DNA of 64,000 nucleotides from Saprospiraceae bacterium (GTDB lineage Bacteria > Bacteroidota > Bacteroidia > Chitinophagales > Saprospiraceae): contig JAKVCU010000053.1 in the NCBI GenBank assembly GCA_022448955.1, positions 1-64,000 of the forward strand, read 5' to 3'. Numbering within the stretch: the first letter of the stretch is position 1; each line of letters starts with the position of its first letter. The notes beneath the pieces were generated by a model, which ran no database searches, was not told the DNA's origin, and was given only the letters and a program-made list of their open reading frames with translations. This document shows positions 50,001 to 60,523 of the stretch, piece by piece. The translations under genes were made by a program, and so were the position numbers.

Positions 50001-50195
50001 TGCTAAAAAAAGAAAAGCTAGCCTTTTTTTTACCCACCTTTTTATCTTTGAACTGCAACTGTTTACCATTATAAGTTTCACATCATTTTTTTAGGAATTA
50101 ATTTTAGTATCACAATATTTTTAAATCTACCAAGTACTATCAAGTAAGGCGTATAGCCCATTTTGCTAGTACTTGGTACTGAAATTTATTGTTCT

Positions 50196-50660
50196 ATGAA
50201 AACAATTATGGCTATCTTAATGGTATCATCTCTTATGTGTGGGAAATCACAGAATTATTTTGATCATCTGAAGGAAAATTATCCTGTATATGGTTTTACA
50301 CTGATTTCGGGCTATGCAGATGGAGCTGCGGATGTCTTGCAATTTAAATACAGCAAATCCATTTTCCCGCAAAACGGATCAAGTAAGCAGTTCTGGGACC
50401 CTAAGATGAGTTGGAGAAATAAATATCTTAGTGGTAATCCAAATCTAGGACCAAAATTTATGGGTAGTAAAAACTTTTTTGTTCCATTAACAGATGGTTG
50501 GCATTTATCAAAATCTATTCGGAATTATACCTGGACCGGCGCAATATTAAGTTACAAACAACCCAAAAAGAAGTGGTATAAATTAGTTGATTTTGTATTG
50601 ATTAGTATAACAAGAACAGCTGGTTGGCATTTAGCCAACGAAACATTAATTAGATACTAA
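50196..50660 (+). CDS. Hypothetical exported protein
   Basis: From ATG at 50196: MKTIMAILMVSSLMCGKSQNYFDHLKENYPVYGFTLISGYADGAADVLQFKY; signal-like N-terminus. Confidence 0.55.
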   Translation: MKTIMAILMVSSLMCGKSQNYFDHLKENYPVYGFTLISGYADGAADVLQFKYSKSIFPQNGSSKQFWDPKMSWRNKYLSGNPNLGPKFMGSKNFFVPLTDGWHLSKSIRNYTWTGAILSYKQPKKKWYKLVDFVLISITRTAGWHLANETLIRY

Positions 50661-50665
50661 AGGTC

Positions 50666-50825
50666 AAGTGCCTAGACAAAATGGTTCCTTCTAAAATTAT
50701 AAGTAACTGACGAGAGAAAAGTTACGCATGATTTTTGAGCGTACGTAAACCTGCCAGCCTTTGGCTGAAATTACATTGTACCAATTCTAGCCTGCCTTCA
50801 GGCACGGTTTCGGGCAAGCTGTACT
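50666..50825 (+). repeat. Dispersed intergenic modular repeat, copy E
   Basis: AAAATTATAAGTAACTGACGAGAGAAAAGTTACGCATGATTTTTGAGCG, CCAGCCTTTGGCTG, TTGTACCAATTCTAGCCTGCCTTCAGGCACGGTTTCGGGCAAGCT. Confidence 0.85.
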
Positions 50826-51002
50826 AAATTAATTTAAATTTTACCCTCCCCCCTGTCAGTAGCGTATTTGGCAGAAAATATATTGATTTAATAGCGGAAT
50901 GTGTGTGATTAGGCTTTCACATGCCTAGGAGTCTATGCTCCATTATTAGCTCACTGATCAAGTATTTTTTACCCTATCAATAATGGTTCAAAATAAAAAA
51001 TC

Positions 51003-53300
51003 ATGAAAAAAATTGTCGTAATATTGATGGTTGGGCTAGTTGTTATTTCTTGCAAATTTGAAATCCCAGAAAGTAGTCAACCAACAGAATATCCAACATT
51101 TTCAGAAATTCAAGTAAGCGAAAGCTTCGACTTTTCAAATGCGAGCAAAACAGATTTTACAATCTCATCAGAGGAAAACGCTATCATCTATATTTATACT
51201 TCAGATCCAGCTGAAGGCGGAGAGTTAATGTATAAAGCAATGATCAAGGATGCTTCATCAATTAACCAATCCATTAATATTCCAGTTCATTTGGATGCCG
51301 TCTGGATAAGGGCGATTGGTGAAAATGGGTCTTATGAAGAGGCAGAGGTCGAATTGAACCAAGGAGGTGGCCAAATTCTTGCCTTTTATGGGGGAGGAAG
51401 TAATAATAGTGGAGGGGGATCCCCTAATTTATCGAATGATCAAGAGACTTGCGCAAATTGTGATATGTACCTAACAAGCTCGTCATCGAGTAATATTACT
51501 ATTAATGGGAATAGTAATGTAAATACTATTTGTATTGCATCAGGTGAAAGCTTTTCTGGAAAGATTAATTTGAATAAGCCAGGTGTAGAAATTCGGGTAT
51601 GTGGTCAAGGAACTTTTACTAATAATGGCATTTCTATGAATGCGGCTAACTCCGTTTTAATCGTCAATGGTACGATCGTTGCAACGAGGATTAATATGAA
51701 TCAAAATACCTGCCAGTCAATTGTTAATAGTAATGGAATATTAAATATCACGAATAATTTTAATTTTCAAGGGGATGTAGAAAACTATGGGACATTAACA
51801 ATAGATGGGAATACTGCACTCAACGGAAATAGCTCTACACTAAAAAATACCAATACCTTTAATATAAGTGGTAAAATGGATATCAATAGTAACAGCATAT
51901 TTAATAATTATGGTACGACTACACTGAACAATACATTACACCTTAATCAAGGCGTTGGAAATAATTATGGGACACTGAATGTTGGAAAAAAATTGATTCT
52001 GAATAATTCCTTCTACAATCATACTGGGGCTATCACAACTGTTTCTGAGAATTGTCAGATTAATGGTGGAGGAGAATTGACCAATCAGTGCTCTATGACG
52101 ATTGGGACTGATTTTGATGTGAATAACTATTTGTACAATTATGGACATATTCAGATAACAGATGAAACTACAGTAAATGGGGGAGGTGTTGTCACATTAG
52201 ATGGAGGGCTACTAGAAACCAATGATATTGATATCAATGGTTTGGTATTAGGAACGGCAACTGGAAGAGTAGATGTTGCTCAGACTACGAAAATTAATGG
52301 TTCAGTTGCTGGTGACATTACTTTTTGTGATCAGACTGGAATTGAAACCTTGAATGGTAGTATTGCTGGTTCGGTAACTCAGGATTGTAATGCTGCTTAT
52401 CCAACAGTAGCCTGTGATAGCAGTGATAATGATGGTGATGGTGTAAATAATGGAGGAGACGACTTCCCTGATATTCCAGATCAGACATTTTCTTCTTATT
52501 ATCCGGCGGAAAATATTTTTGGAACATTATTATTTGAGGATTTATTCCCAAATAAAGGAGATTATGATTTTAATGACTTGGTGGTACAGTATCAATTCGA
52601 AACGATCACTAATGCTAGTAATCAAGTCGTTCAGCTGAAAGCTAGGTTTTATGTTCAGGCGATTGGTGCAGCAAATGCAAATGGTTTTGGATTTTCTTTG
52701 GCGAATGTTTCACCAGATCAAGTTTATAGTGTAAGTGGATTGCCATTCAATACGGCCAGCTCAAGCTCAGCTTATATTAATAGTAATGGAACTGAGGGCA
52801 ATCAAAATTCAGCAACCTTTATTGTTTTTGACAATGTTCATGATTTTATGGGGCTCGCACCAGGTGCTCGTTACAATGTATATGATTATCAAACAACAGC
52901 TGGTAACCCCGGTATGGTAGAATTAACAATTACCTTTACCCAAGCATTAAATACTATCGGCGTTGCTCCTTTTAATCCATTTATCTATGTTGGACAAAAT
53001 AGGGGTAAAGAGATTCATCTGAAAGGATATTTACCAACAGATCTAGTAGATAACTCTTTTTTCAACACCGGTGACGATAATTCAAGCTTTGGTAGTGGAG
53101 CTACTTATCAGACAAATAGTTTCCATCCTTGGGGGTTGGATGTCCCAATAGAAATTCAACACATGGAAGAGGGCTTGGACTTTGTTACTGGATATACATC
53201 CTTTTTGGAATATGCGGAGTCTAATGGGGATAATAATATAGATTGGTATACAAATCCAAGCAAACGAAATGGTTCAGTTCTAAGACCTTCTGCCCAATAA
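51003..53300 (+). CDS. LruC domain-containing lipoprotein with Asn/Gly-rich solenoid-like repeats
   Basis: 765 aa; lipobox VVISC; repeated NYGTLTI/NYGTTTL/NYGTLNV/NYGHIQI; Asp-rich DSSDNDGDGVNNGGDDFPD; LruC-like FEDLFPNKGDYDFNDLVVQYQF. Confidence 0.82.
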   Translation: MKKIVVILMVGLVVISCKFEIPESSQPTEYPTFSEIQVSESFDFSNASKTDFTISSEENAIIYIYTSDPAEGGELMYKAMIKDASSINQSINIPVHLDAVWIRAIGENGSYEEAEVELNQGGGQILAFYGGGSNNSGGGSPNLSNDQETCANCDMYLTSSSSSNITINGNSNVNTICIASGESFSGKINLNKPGVEIRVCGQGTFTNNGISMNAANSVLIVNGTIVATRINMNQNTCQSIVNSNGILNITNNFNFQGDVENYGTLTIDGNTALNGNSSTLKNTNTFNISGKMDINSNSIFNNYGTTTLNNTLHLNQGVGNNYGTLNVGKKLILNNSFYNHTGAITTVSENCQINGGGELTNQCSMTIGTDFDVNNYLYNYGHIQITDETTVNGGGVVTLDGGLLETNDIDINGLVLGTATGRVDVAQTTKINGSVAGDITFCDQTGIETLNGSIAGSVTQDCNAAYPTVACDSSDNDGDGVNNGGDDFPDIPDQTFSSYYPAENIFGTLLFEDLFPNKGDYDFNDLVVQYQFETITNASNQVVQLKARFYVQAIGAANANGFGFSLANVSPDQVYSVSGLPFNTASSSSAYINSNGTEGNQNSATFIVFDNVHDFMGLAPGARYNVYDYQTTAGNPGMVELTITFTQALNTIGVAPFNPFIYVGQNRGKEIHLKGYLPTDLVDNSFFNTGDDNSSFGSGATYQTNSFHPWGLDVPIEIQHMEEGLDFVTGYTSFLEYAESNGDNNIDWYTNPSKRNGSVLRPSAQ

Positions 53301-53314
53301 TTAAAATAAATATG

Positions 53315-53340
53315 AAGCTGAGCATTTGCTCAGCTTTTTT
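53315..53340. terminator. Terminator between convergent genes
   Basis: AAGCTGAGCATTTGCTCAGCTTTTTT. Confidence 0.75.
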
Positions 53341-53701
53341 ATACTGCTATTTTTAAACCAATAAAAATACCAATCAAACCAATTAAGAGACTCCCTGCAA
53401 TATTTAGGAGGGCATTGACATGTTGACCAGTCTGAAACAACAATAAAGTCTCAGCAGAAAAAGTAGAGAATGTACTAAATCCACCACAAAAACCAGTCGT
53501 CAGTAAAAGTCTCCACATCGTAGAAGGTGGAGCTTTGAGCATAATCCCCATGAGATAGCCCAAAATTATGCAGCTAGTAGCATTGGCCACAAGAGTCGCC
53601 CATGGAAAAGAAGAATTTGATGATTCAACCATCTGGCTTACGCCAAACCTACAAATACTCCCTAAACCTCCTCCTATAAAAACCCAAAGATAAGCGATCA
53701 T
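53339..53701 (-). CDS. crcB: Fluoride efflux channel CrcB
   Basis: 120 aa; GGGLGSICRFGVSQ, FPWATLVANATSCIILGYLMG, TTGFCGGFSTFSTFSAE. Confidence 0.92.
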   Translation of the reverse strand: MIAYLWVFIGGGLGSICRFGVSQMVESSNSSFPWATLVANATSCIILGYLMGIMLKAPPSTMWRLLLTTGFCGGFSTFSTFSAETLLLFQTGQHVNALLNIAGSLLIGLIGIFIGLKIAV

Positions 53702-54766
53702 TTATGAAGATAATTGCTGTTTATAATCATTAGCTCTTAAATGTAGATAGTAGGTGAGTAATGTAGCAATACATATGATTGACATTAGTAATATGTGTAG
53801 CTCCAATTGCTCATGCATAGAGAACACAAAAACGATAAAACAAACATTTACGAATACAAGAACAGCAGTTGCTTGCATATGTGTATATCCTGCATCAATT
53901 AATAAATGATGAATATGTCTTCTATCTGGCTTAAAAGGAGAGCTTCCTCTCAAAGCACGCGTAGTAAATACTCGAATAGTATCAAATAAAGGAAGAATCA
54001 TTACTCCAATAGCAACGGCTGGAATAGAGTCAAATTTATATTTTGCACCAGCTTCCAAATTGTAATTGTAATCAATAAACTCTATGATAAGAATAGCTGA
54101 AACAATCCCGATTAATAGGGAGCCTGTATCCCCCATAAATATCTTTGCTGGTGTATAATTATACTTCAAAAAAGCAACCACTGCACCCACCGTAGCGAAG
54201 GCTACTATCGCAAATTCAATTCGATCTACCATAAGAAACCAAGTTCCCAAGGTGGCAGCGATAAGCGCACCAATACTTCCTGCCAAACCATTAATACCAT
54301 CAATTAAATTGAATGCATTAATGATTACCATAATAGTGAAAATGGAAAATAAAATAGAAAAACCTTGGCCAAATTCATTATTAATCCCCATAAAACCATA
54401 AAAGCCTTTAAGCGCAATATCTGATTTGAAGACTAAAATGGTCGCAGCCAAGATTTGACCCACTAATTTTTTGTAAGGAGACATTGGAGCTAGGTCGTCC
54501 TTCGCCCCAATCAAGAAAATAATGATGAAGGCACATAGTATATATTGTAGGTTACCAAAAGTTTGGAAAGGAGTCCATAGTACGATAGAAAATATAGCAC
54601 CAGCAAAAATTGCAATGCCACCAAGTGATGGCGTACTTACTTTATGGGAGCTTCTTTCATTTGGTTCATCAAATAAGCGCTTTTGCCTTGCTAAGCTTAT
54701 AATAGAAGGAATAGCGAAATAGGTCAATGTAAAAGCCGTCAGAAAGCTTAAAATTAAAACATACAT
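53702..54766 (-). CDS. MraY/WecA-family glycosyl-1-phosphate transferase
   Basis: 354 aa; multi-TM; NAFNLIDGINGLAGSIG, KIFMGDTGSLLIG, DRRHIHHLLIDAGYTH. Confidence 0.9.
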   Translation of the reverse strand: MYVLILSFLTAFTLTYFAIPSIISLARQKRLFDEPNERSSHKVSTPSLGGIAIFAGAIFSIVLWTPFQTFGNLQYILCAFIIIFLIGAKDDLAPMSPYKKLVGQILAATILVFKSDIALKGFYGFMGINNEFGQGFSILFSIFTIMVIINAFNLIDGINGLAGSIGALIAATLGTWFLMVDRIEFAIVAFATVGAVVAFLKYNYTPAKIFMGDTGSLLIGIVSAILIIEFIDYNYNLEAGAKYKFDSIPAVAIGVMILPLFDTIRVFTTRALRGSSPFKPDRRHIHHLLIDAGYTHMQATAVLVFVNVCFIVFVFSMHEQLELHILLMSIICIATLLTYYLHLRANDYKQQLSS

Positions 54767-54925
54767 TCTTTTGAAATGTTTTGGCAGATAATGTATTCAC
54801 TTGGCTGATCGATCACTTACCTGCATGGTATTTGTAAGGGAACAGACTTTTGGGTGTGTTTGGGTTGAATGGTCATTTTATTGAATCAAAAAATAAGCTT
54901 TAAGCTGCTAAAATGCAAATTTTTT

Positions 54926-56647
54926 TTAAAAAGTAGCGTCATCAATATTATTAAGCCATGTTTTGATCTCCGTTACAACAGATTCTACACAACTATCATC
55001 AAAAGGCGATATCAAATCAGCTAATTGCACAAGTTCAAGAAAAGATTTACTCCCACCTGCCTTACACAGTCGAATATAATCGTCCCATGCTTTGTGATGA
55101 TCTTCACTATCTTTTTTCCAAAATTGAAAAGCACAGATTTGTGCAAGCGTATAATCAATGTAATAAAACGGTGCAAAAAATAGGTGGCTTTGCCTTTGCC
55201 AATAAGCTCCACTTTCTAGGAAGCTGTTTTCGCCATATTGGCGATGGGGCAAATATTTCTTTTCAATTGATCGCCATGCAGTATTTCGTTCTTTGGGCGA
55301 CACATTGGGGTTTTGGTAGATGTAATGTTGAAATTCATCAATAGCAACACCATAAGGGAGGAATTTTAAAGAATTGGCTAAATGAGCAAATTTATATTTA
55401 TTCGTGTCTTGCTTGAAGAATAGTTTCATCCAAGGCCATGTAAAAAATTCCATGCTCATAGAATGAATTTCACATGCCTCATAGGTAGGCCACTGGTATT
55501 CATTCAAACCTATATTTCGACTAGAATATACTTGAAACGCATGCCCCGCCTCATGCGTCAATACATCAATATCTGCACTTGTTCCATTGAAGTTGGAAAA
55601 AATATAAGGTGCTTTATACTTGCCAATATAGGTGCAATACCCTCCTGTTGCCTTACCATCTTGTGCTACCAAGTTCATCAGATGATTATCCTGCATGAAA
55701 TGAAAAAACTCTGCGGTTTCTTTGGACAGCTCTTCATACATCTTAGTGGCTTGCGCAATGATCCATCCTGCTTCTCCTTGTGGAGCAGGATTACCTGATG
55801 CAAAGCGAAAGTCTTCATCATAATACATCAAATGATCTAAGCCTAATCTCTTGGCTTGTCTTTGGTATAATTGTGTGGTAATAGGTACAATGAACTCTTG
55901 GATCTGCTTTCTGAAGTTCGCCACCATCTCTGGTGTGTAATCAGAACGCTTCATCCGTGCATAACCTAATTCTATATAATTTTCATAACCTAGTTTCTGC
56001 GCCATTGCGTGACGTTTTTGCACTAGTTGATGGAAGATTTCTTCTATTTGTGTCGCATTTTTCTCAAAAAAACTCCACTTGGTTTCCGTTGCCGCCTTTC
56101 TCAACTCACGATCAGAGTGCGTTTCCATTGGATGAATGGAAGAAAGGTTATATTCTTCACCTTGAAACTCAATTTTTGCAGCAGCTTTCAGTTTGGTGTA
56201 TTCGCTACTCAGACGATTCTCCTCTTGCATATCTTCCAAAATCTCTGGCTTGAATGTCTTCAAACTCAGTGTCGCAAGGACAAATAGCTGACGGCCCCAA
56301 GCTTCTTCCAGTTCCTTTCGAAATGGAGACGCTAAGAGTAGCTCATAAAAACGGTTGTTGACGGCCTCATAATAAGGAATGTTTTGATCAAAAAAATTAT
56401 TCTCTGCTTCATAAAATTCATCCTTCGTATTCACCGTATGACGAATATGGCAGATATTATACATAGACATAAAATCAGTGCGCATACTATTGATACGCAT
56501 AAGAAGTTGGTTTTGATCTTTGAAAGATGGGGCACATTCAAACTGTTCAAGCAGTACATTCATCTCTTTAGTGAATGATTCCATCTCTGGACGAAGGTAT
56601 TCAAATGATTCAAATGGCATGGAGTGACTAGTTTTGGATTCTATCAA
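54926..56647 (-). CDS. M3-family oligoendopeptidase
   Basis: 573 aa; HEAGHAFQVYSS zinc motif. Confidence 0.93.
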   Translation of the reverse strand: MIESKTSHSMPFESFEYLRPEMESFTKEMNVLLEQFECAPSFKDQNQLLMRINSMRTDFMSMYNICHIRHTVNTKDEFYEAENNFFDQNIPYYEAVNNRFYELLLASPFRKELEEAWGRQLFVLATLSLKTFKPEILEDMQEENRLSSEYTKLKAAAKIEFQGEEYNLSSIHPMETHSDRELRKAATETKWSFFEKNATQIEEIFHQLVQKRHAMAQKLGYENYIELGYARMKRSDYTPEMVANFRKQIQEFIVPITTQLYQRQAKRLGLDHLMYYDEDFRFASGNPAPQGEAGWIIAQATKMYEELSKETAEFFHFMQDNHLMNLVAQDGKATGGYCTYIGKYKAPYIFSNFNGTSADIDVLTHEAGHAFQVYSSRNIGLNEYQWPTYEACEIHSMSMEFFTWPWMKLFFKQDTNKYKFAHLANSLKFLPYGVAIDEFQHYIYQNPNVSPKERNTAWRSIEKKYLPHRQYGENSFLESGAYWQRQSHLFFAPFYYIDYTLAQICAFQFWKKDSEDHHKAWDDYIRLCKAGGSKSFLELVQLADLISPFDDSCVESVVTEIKTWLNNIDDATF

Positions 56648-56882
56648 TTTTTTACAAAGTTAGGTAGCCTTTTTGACCTTTTCAACAGATTATAATGATA
56701 AAGATGAGATAAATAAGCGATAATGAGTGTAGCCAAGAAGAAGATATTCGTTTCTTTTCTTAATTTTGTGGCGCTTTTGATTATGCAGCTAACTTTATTA
56801 TACTAATTTGATGTAATTCAAAGCATAAAATAGAAGGGTCCTGAATATTCTTGCCTACCAAAATATAGTGGTGGGTAGAAAG

Positions 56883-57638
56883 ATGAAGCAAAAAGAAATG
56901 GAGCTGAAATCACAAATTAATTTAGATAAACTCCCCCGTCACATTGCCATTATCATGGACGGCAATGGTCGTTGGGCCAAACAGCATGGAAAGCCACGTG
57001 TTTTTGGACACCAAAATGGTGTCAAATCAGTTCGTGAAACAACAGAAGCGGCAGCTGAACTGGGAGTTGATTATTTAACTTTATATGCTTTTTCAACAGA
57101 AAATTGGAATCGCCCTAAGTTAGAAGTAAATGCACTAATGTCTTTACTCGTGGAGACATTAAACAAAGAAATTAAAACCTTAAATAAGAATAATATCCGT
57201 CTACAAGCGATTGGTGATATCTCGAAACTGCCAAAAAAAACTTACAAGGCATTATTAGAAGGTATTGAAAATACCAAGAATAATACGCGAATGACCTTAA
57301 TCTTAGCATTGAACTACAGCGCTAGGTGGGAAATTCTTCAAGCAGCAAAAGGTATTGCAGAAAAAGCAAAAACAGAGAATCTTAAAATTGAGGATGTTAA
57401 TGAAGAGGTTTTTGCCAATTTTCTTAGTACGAAAGGGGTGCCTGATCCAGAATTATTGATTCGAACAAGTGGAGAAACGAGGATTAGCAATTTCTTACTT
57501 TGGCAAATTGCCTACACAGAATTACTCTTTGTTCCTACATTTTGGCCAGATTTTAGAAAACCTGACCTCTATAAAGCTATTATCGATTATCAAAATAGGG
57601 AACGTCGTTTCGGAAAAATAAGTGAACAGTTAGTTTAA
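56883..57638 (+). CDS. uppS: Isoprenyl transferase (undecaprenyl diphosphate synthase)
   Basis: PRHIAIIMDGNGRWAKQHGKPRVFGHQNGVKSVRETTEAA; LLIRTSGETRISNFLLWQIAYTEL. Confidence 0.96.
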   Translation: MKQKEMELKSQINLDKLPRHIAIIMDGNGRWAKQHGKPRVFGHQNGVKSVRETTEAAAELGVDYLTLYAFSTENWNRPKLEVNALMSLLVETLNKEIKTLNKNNIRLQAIGDISKLPKKTYKALLEGIENTKNNTRMTLILALNYSARWEILQAAKGIAEKAKTENLKIEDVNEEVFANFLSTKGVPDPELLIRTSGETRISNFLLWQIAYTELLFVPTFWPDFRKPDLYKAIIDYQNRERRFGKISEQLV

Positions 57639-57755
57639 CACTTTTCTGTCGACTTCTAATACAACCAACTACTTATTAAACGGCTCTTTGAGCAAGAATA
57701 CTAAACTTTTTTGCCAATTTTCTTCAAAACGGATACTATACAATCACAAATACAA

Positions 57756-60278
57756 ATGAGATTAATCGTTCTTTTTAGTTGTTGTTTGCTACTTAGTGTA
57801 TTTTCTTTTGCACAAGAATCAGACAGTATTGGCGTGTTCGAATACGCACAACCCAAAGATTATGAAATCGGGGGAATCAAAGTTTTAGGTGCTAATTATA
57901 GTGATGATAACGCCATAATTGGGGTTTCAGGCTTAAAAGTTGGTGATAAAATCCGTATTCCCGGCCCAGATATCCAAAAAGCCATCAAGGTATTGTGGAG
58001 ATTACGCCTTTTTACAGACGTTCAATTAATTATGGAGAAAACAATTGGTGATGTTGTTTTCTTAGAACTCAAAGTGCAAGAACGTCCTCGACTTGCTCGT
58101 CACTCCTACCAAGGTGTAAAAAAATCTTATCATGATGATTTGAACGAAGCCATCGATAAATATTTGCTTAAAGGAGGGATCGTTACAGAGAATATCAAAG
58201 TCAATGCAGCGGAAGAAATTAAAGCGTTCTTCGTTGAAAAAGGATATCTAGATACCAAAGTTAAAGTGGATGAAATAAAAGATACTATCCGACAGAATTC
58301 TGTACGTTTAGTATTTGACGTTGATCGAGGTACAAAAGTGAAAATCCAAGATATCGTTTTTACAGGAAACAAGAATGTGAAAGCAAGAAAGCTTCGCAAA
58401 CAAATGGATAATACGAAGCGTAAACGTAAAATATTTACCTCGTCTAAACTAATCCAAAAGGACTACCAAGAAGATAAAAAAAATATCATCAATTATTACA
58501 ACACCCTTGGCTTTAGAGATGCACGCGTTTTAAGTGATAGTATCTGGAGAGAAGAAGATGGTGATATGATGATCCAGCTAAACGTGGAGGAAGGGGAGCG
58601 CTATTTCTTTAGAAATATCGCTTGGAAAGGTAACTCCATATATGACACACAAACCCTGACAGACGTATTAGGAATCATAGCAGGGGATGTTTATAACCAA
58701 GAATTGCTTGAAACACGCCTCCGCTTTAGTCAAGATGGTCGTGATGTGAGTACTCTTTATATGGATAACGGATATCTATTCTTCCAAGTAGATCCCATCG
58801 AGGTAGCGATTGATGAAGATTCCATTGACCTAGAGATTAGAATCTTTGAAGGACCTCAGGCTTCCATCGACAAAGTAGTCATTAAAGGTAATGATCGGAC
58901 GCATGAGCACGTCGTAAGACGAGAACTGCGTACTCGACCTGCTGCAAAGTTTAGCCGTTCTGATATTATTCGTTCTCAGCGTGAAATTATTAATCTAGGA
59001 TACTTTAATCCAGAATCTTTAGGTATTAATACTCCAGTGAACCCACAGCGTGGTTCTGTGGATATTGAATATGCCGTGGAAGAAAAACCTTCCGATCAGC
59101 TAGAATTATCAGCTGGCTGGGGAGGAAATCGTCGGGTGATTGGTACACTTGGGGTTTCCTTTAATAACTTTTCGTTGAGGAATATATTCAATAAATCAGC
59201 TTGGCACCCACTACCACAAGGGGATGGCCAGCGCTTGTCCTTAAGAGCACAGACCAATGGTGATTTCTTCCAGTCTTATAATGTTTCTTTTACAGAGCCT
59301 TGGTTAGGAGGGAAAAAACCTAATTCATTCACGGTTTCTGGATTTTATAACCGCTTTGCATTCGGGCAGAGAGGAACAACTACTTACCAAAGCTTCAATA
59401 TCATTCAAGGTTCTGTTAGTTTAGGTACTCGTCTGAAGTGGCCTGATGATAACTTTATATCTAGTACTGCTATTAATATCCAGACGCTATCTTTGAACAA
59501 TTGGGCTAGAGGATTATTCCAAGACAGTGATGGAAACCTAGTTTCAGTGGGTAATTACAATAACTTCAGTATAAAACAAACGATCGCCCGCACAACAATC
59601 AATGACCCAATCTTCCCTAAGAATGGTTCTAGGATTTCCCTTTCTGTACAGCTCACTCCACCTTATTCATGGTTTAATAACAAAAACTATGAAGATCTGC
59701 CTGCCTCAGAGCGTTTCCGCTGGCTAGAATATCACAAATGGCGCTTCGATGCAGAATGGTATACACCTATTGCAGGCGACTTAATATTAAAAGCCCAAGC
59801 CAAGATCGGTATGTTAGGCTTTTACAATAGAGGAATTGGAACATCGCCTTTTGAACGTTTTCAGTTAGGAGGCGACGGTATAAATAATCAGCAATTTGGT
59901 TTTGCAGGGGTAGATATTATCTCCTTAAGGGGGTATGATGTGTCAGATTTAGAAGCCAATATTGACCCACGAACAGGCGGTCAATCTTCTACACCGGTGT
60001 TTGATAAATTTACTGTTGAATTACGGTACCCTCTTTCTTTAAATCCAAGTTCAACCATCTATGTGCTCGCCTTTGCACAAGGGGGTAATGCTTGGAGAAG
60101 CTTCCGTGATTTTAATCCATTTGACCTCAAACGTTCTGTAGGAATTGGCTTAAGAGTATTCCTCCCTATGTTTGGAGTACTTGGATTCGATTATGGTATC
60201 GGTTTTGATAAACCAGGTGACCTGCCAATAAAAGAACTGGGTAGATTTAATATCGTTCTTGGATTCGAACCAGAATAA
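57756..60278 (+). CDS. bamA: Outer-membrane assembly factor BamA
   Basis: POTRA repeats plus C-terminal Omp85 barrel; LQLGGDG..-type FQLGGDGINNQQFGFAGVDIISLRGYD; ATG at 57756 starts a signal peptide (MRLIVLFSCCLLLSVFSFAQ). Confidence 0.94.
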   Translation: MRLIVLFSCCLLLSVFSFAQESDSIGVFEYAQPKDYEIGGIKVLGANYSDDNAIIGVSGLKVGDKIRIPGPDIQKAIKVLWRLRLFTDVQLIMEKTIGDVVFLELKVQERPRLARHSYQGVKKSYHDDLNEAIDKYLLKGGIVTENIKVNAAEEIKAFFVEKGYLDTKVKVDEIKDTIRQNSVRLVFDVDRGTKVKIQDIVFTGNKNVKARKLRKQMDNTKRKRKIFTSSKLIQKDYQEDKKNIINYYNTLGFRDARVLSDSIWREEDGDMMIQLNVEEGERYFFRNIAWKGNSIYDTQTLTDVLGIIAGDVYNQELLETRLRFSQDGRDVSTLYMDNGYLFFQVDPIEVAIDEDSIDLEIRIFEGPQASIDKVVIKGNDRTHEHVVRRELRTRPAAKFSRSDIIRSQREIINLGYFNPESLGINTPVNPQRGSVDIEYAVEEKPSDQLELSAGWGGNRRVIGTLGVSFNNFSLRNIFNKSAWHPLPQGDGQRLSLRAQTNGDFFQSYNVSFTEPWLGGKKPNSFTVSGFYNRFAFGQRGTTTYQSFNIIQGSVSLGTRLKWPDDNFISSTAINIQTLSLNNWARGLFQDSDGNLVSVGNYNNFSIKQTIARTTINDPIFPKNGSRISLSVQLTPPYSWFNNKNYEDLPASERFRWLEYHKWRFDAEWYTPIAGDLILKAQAKIGMLGFYNRGIGTSPFERFQLGGDGINNQQFGFAGVDIISLRGYDVSDLEANIDPRTGGQSSTPVFDKFTVELRYPLSLNPSSTIYVLAFAQGGNAWRSFRDFNPFDLKRSVGIGLRVFLPMFGVLGFDYGIGFDKPGDLPIKELGRFNIVLGFEPE

Positions 60279-60320
60279 AACCCGAGTAAACTAAAAAACA
60301 TAAGAAAAATTAAAGTATAT

Positions 60321-60352
60321 AAGAGGCTTTCCTGCAAGGAAGCCTCTTTTCT
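60321..60352 (+). terminator. Rho-independent terminator after bamA
   Basis: AAGAGGCTTTCC-TGCAA-GGAAGCCTCTT then TTC. Confidence 0.75.
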
Positions 60353-60523
60353 TTTATATTTGTATCGTAAAAGCCAACATATATTTGGCCTACCAGCTGG
60401 AGTTTCAACTTTTCTATTGAAATTGATCGCACGATTCAACAAACAACACTCATCCCTCTATACCTAATTGTATTTATGAACGCTCCCTCTCCTATTGTTG
60501 CAAATGATAAGGTTATAAAACTG

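Noticed and set aside
53339-53701. Fluoride riboswitch associated with crcB
   Set aside because: crcB directly abuts the upstream glycosyltransferase gene (53702), leaving no leader; none recognised upstream of that gene either.
55463-55798. ORFs on + strand opposite the M3 peptidase (55087-55344, 55463-55798, 55933-56253)
   Set aside because: Fully antisense to a clear peptidase with HEAGH motif; no start-region signals or domains.
56780-56815. TAACTTTATTATACTAATTTGATG as a seventh copy of the dispersed repeat
   Set aside because: Only one short AT-rich box matches; hairpins and other modules are missing.
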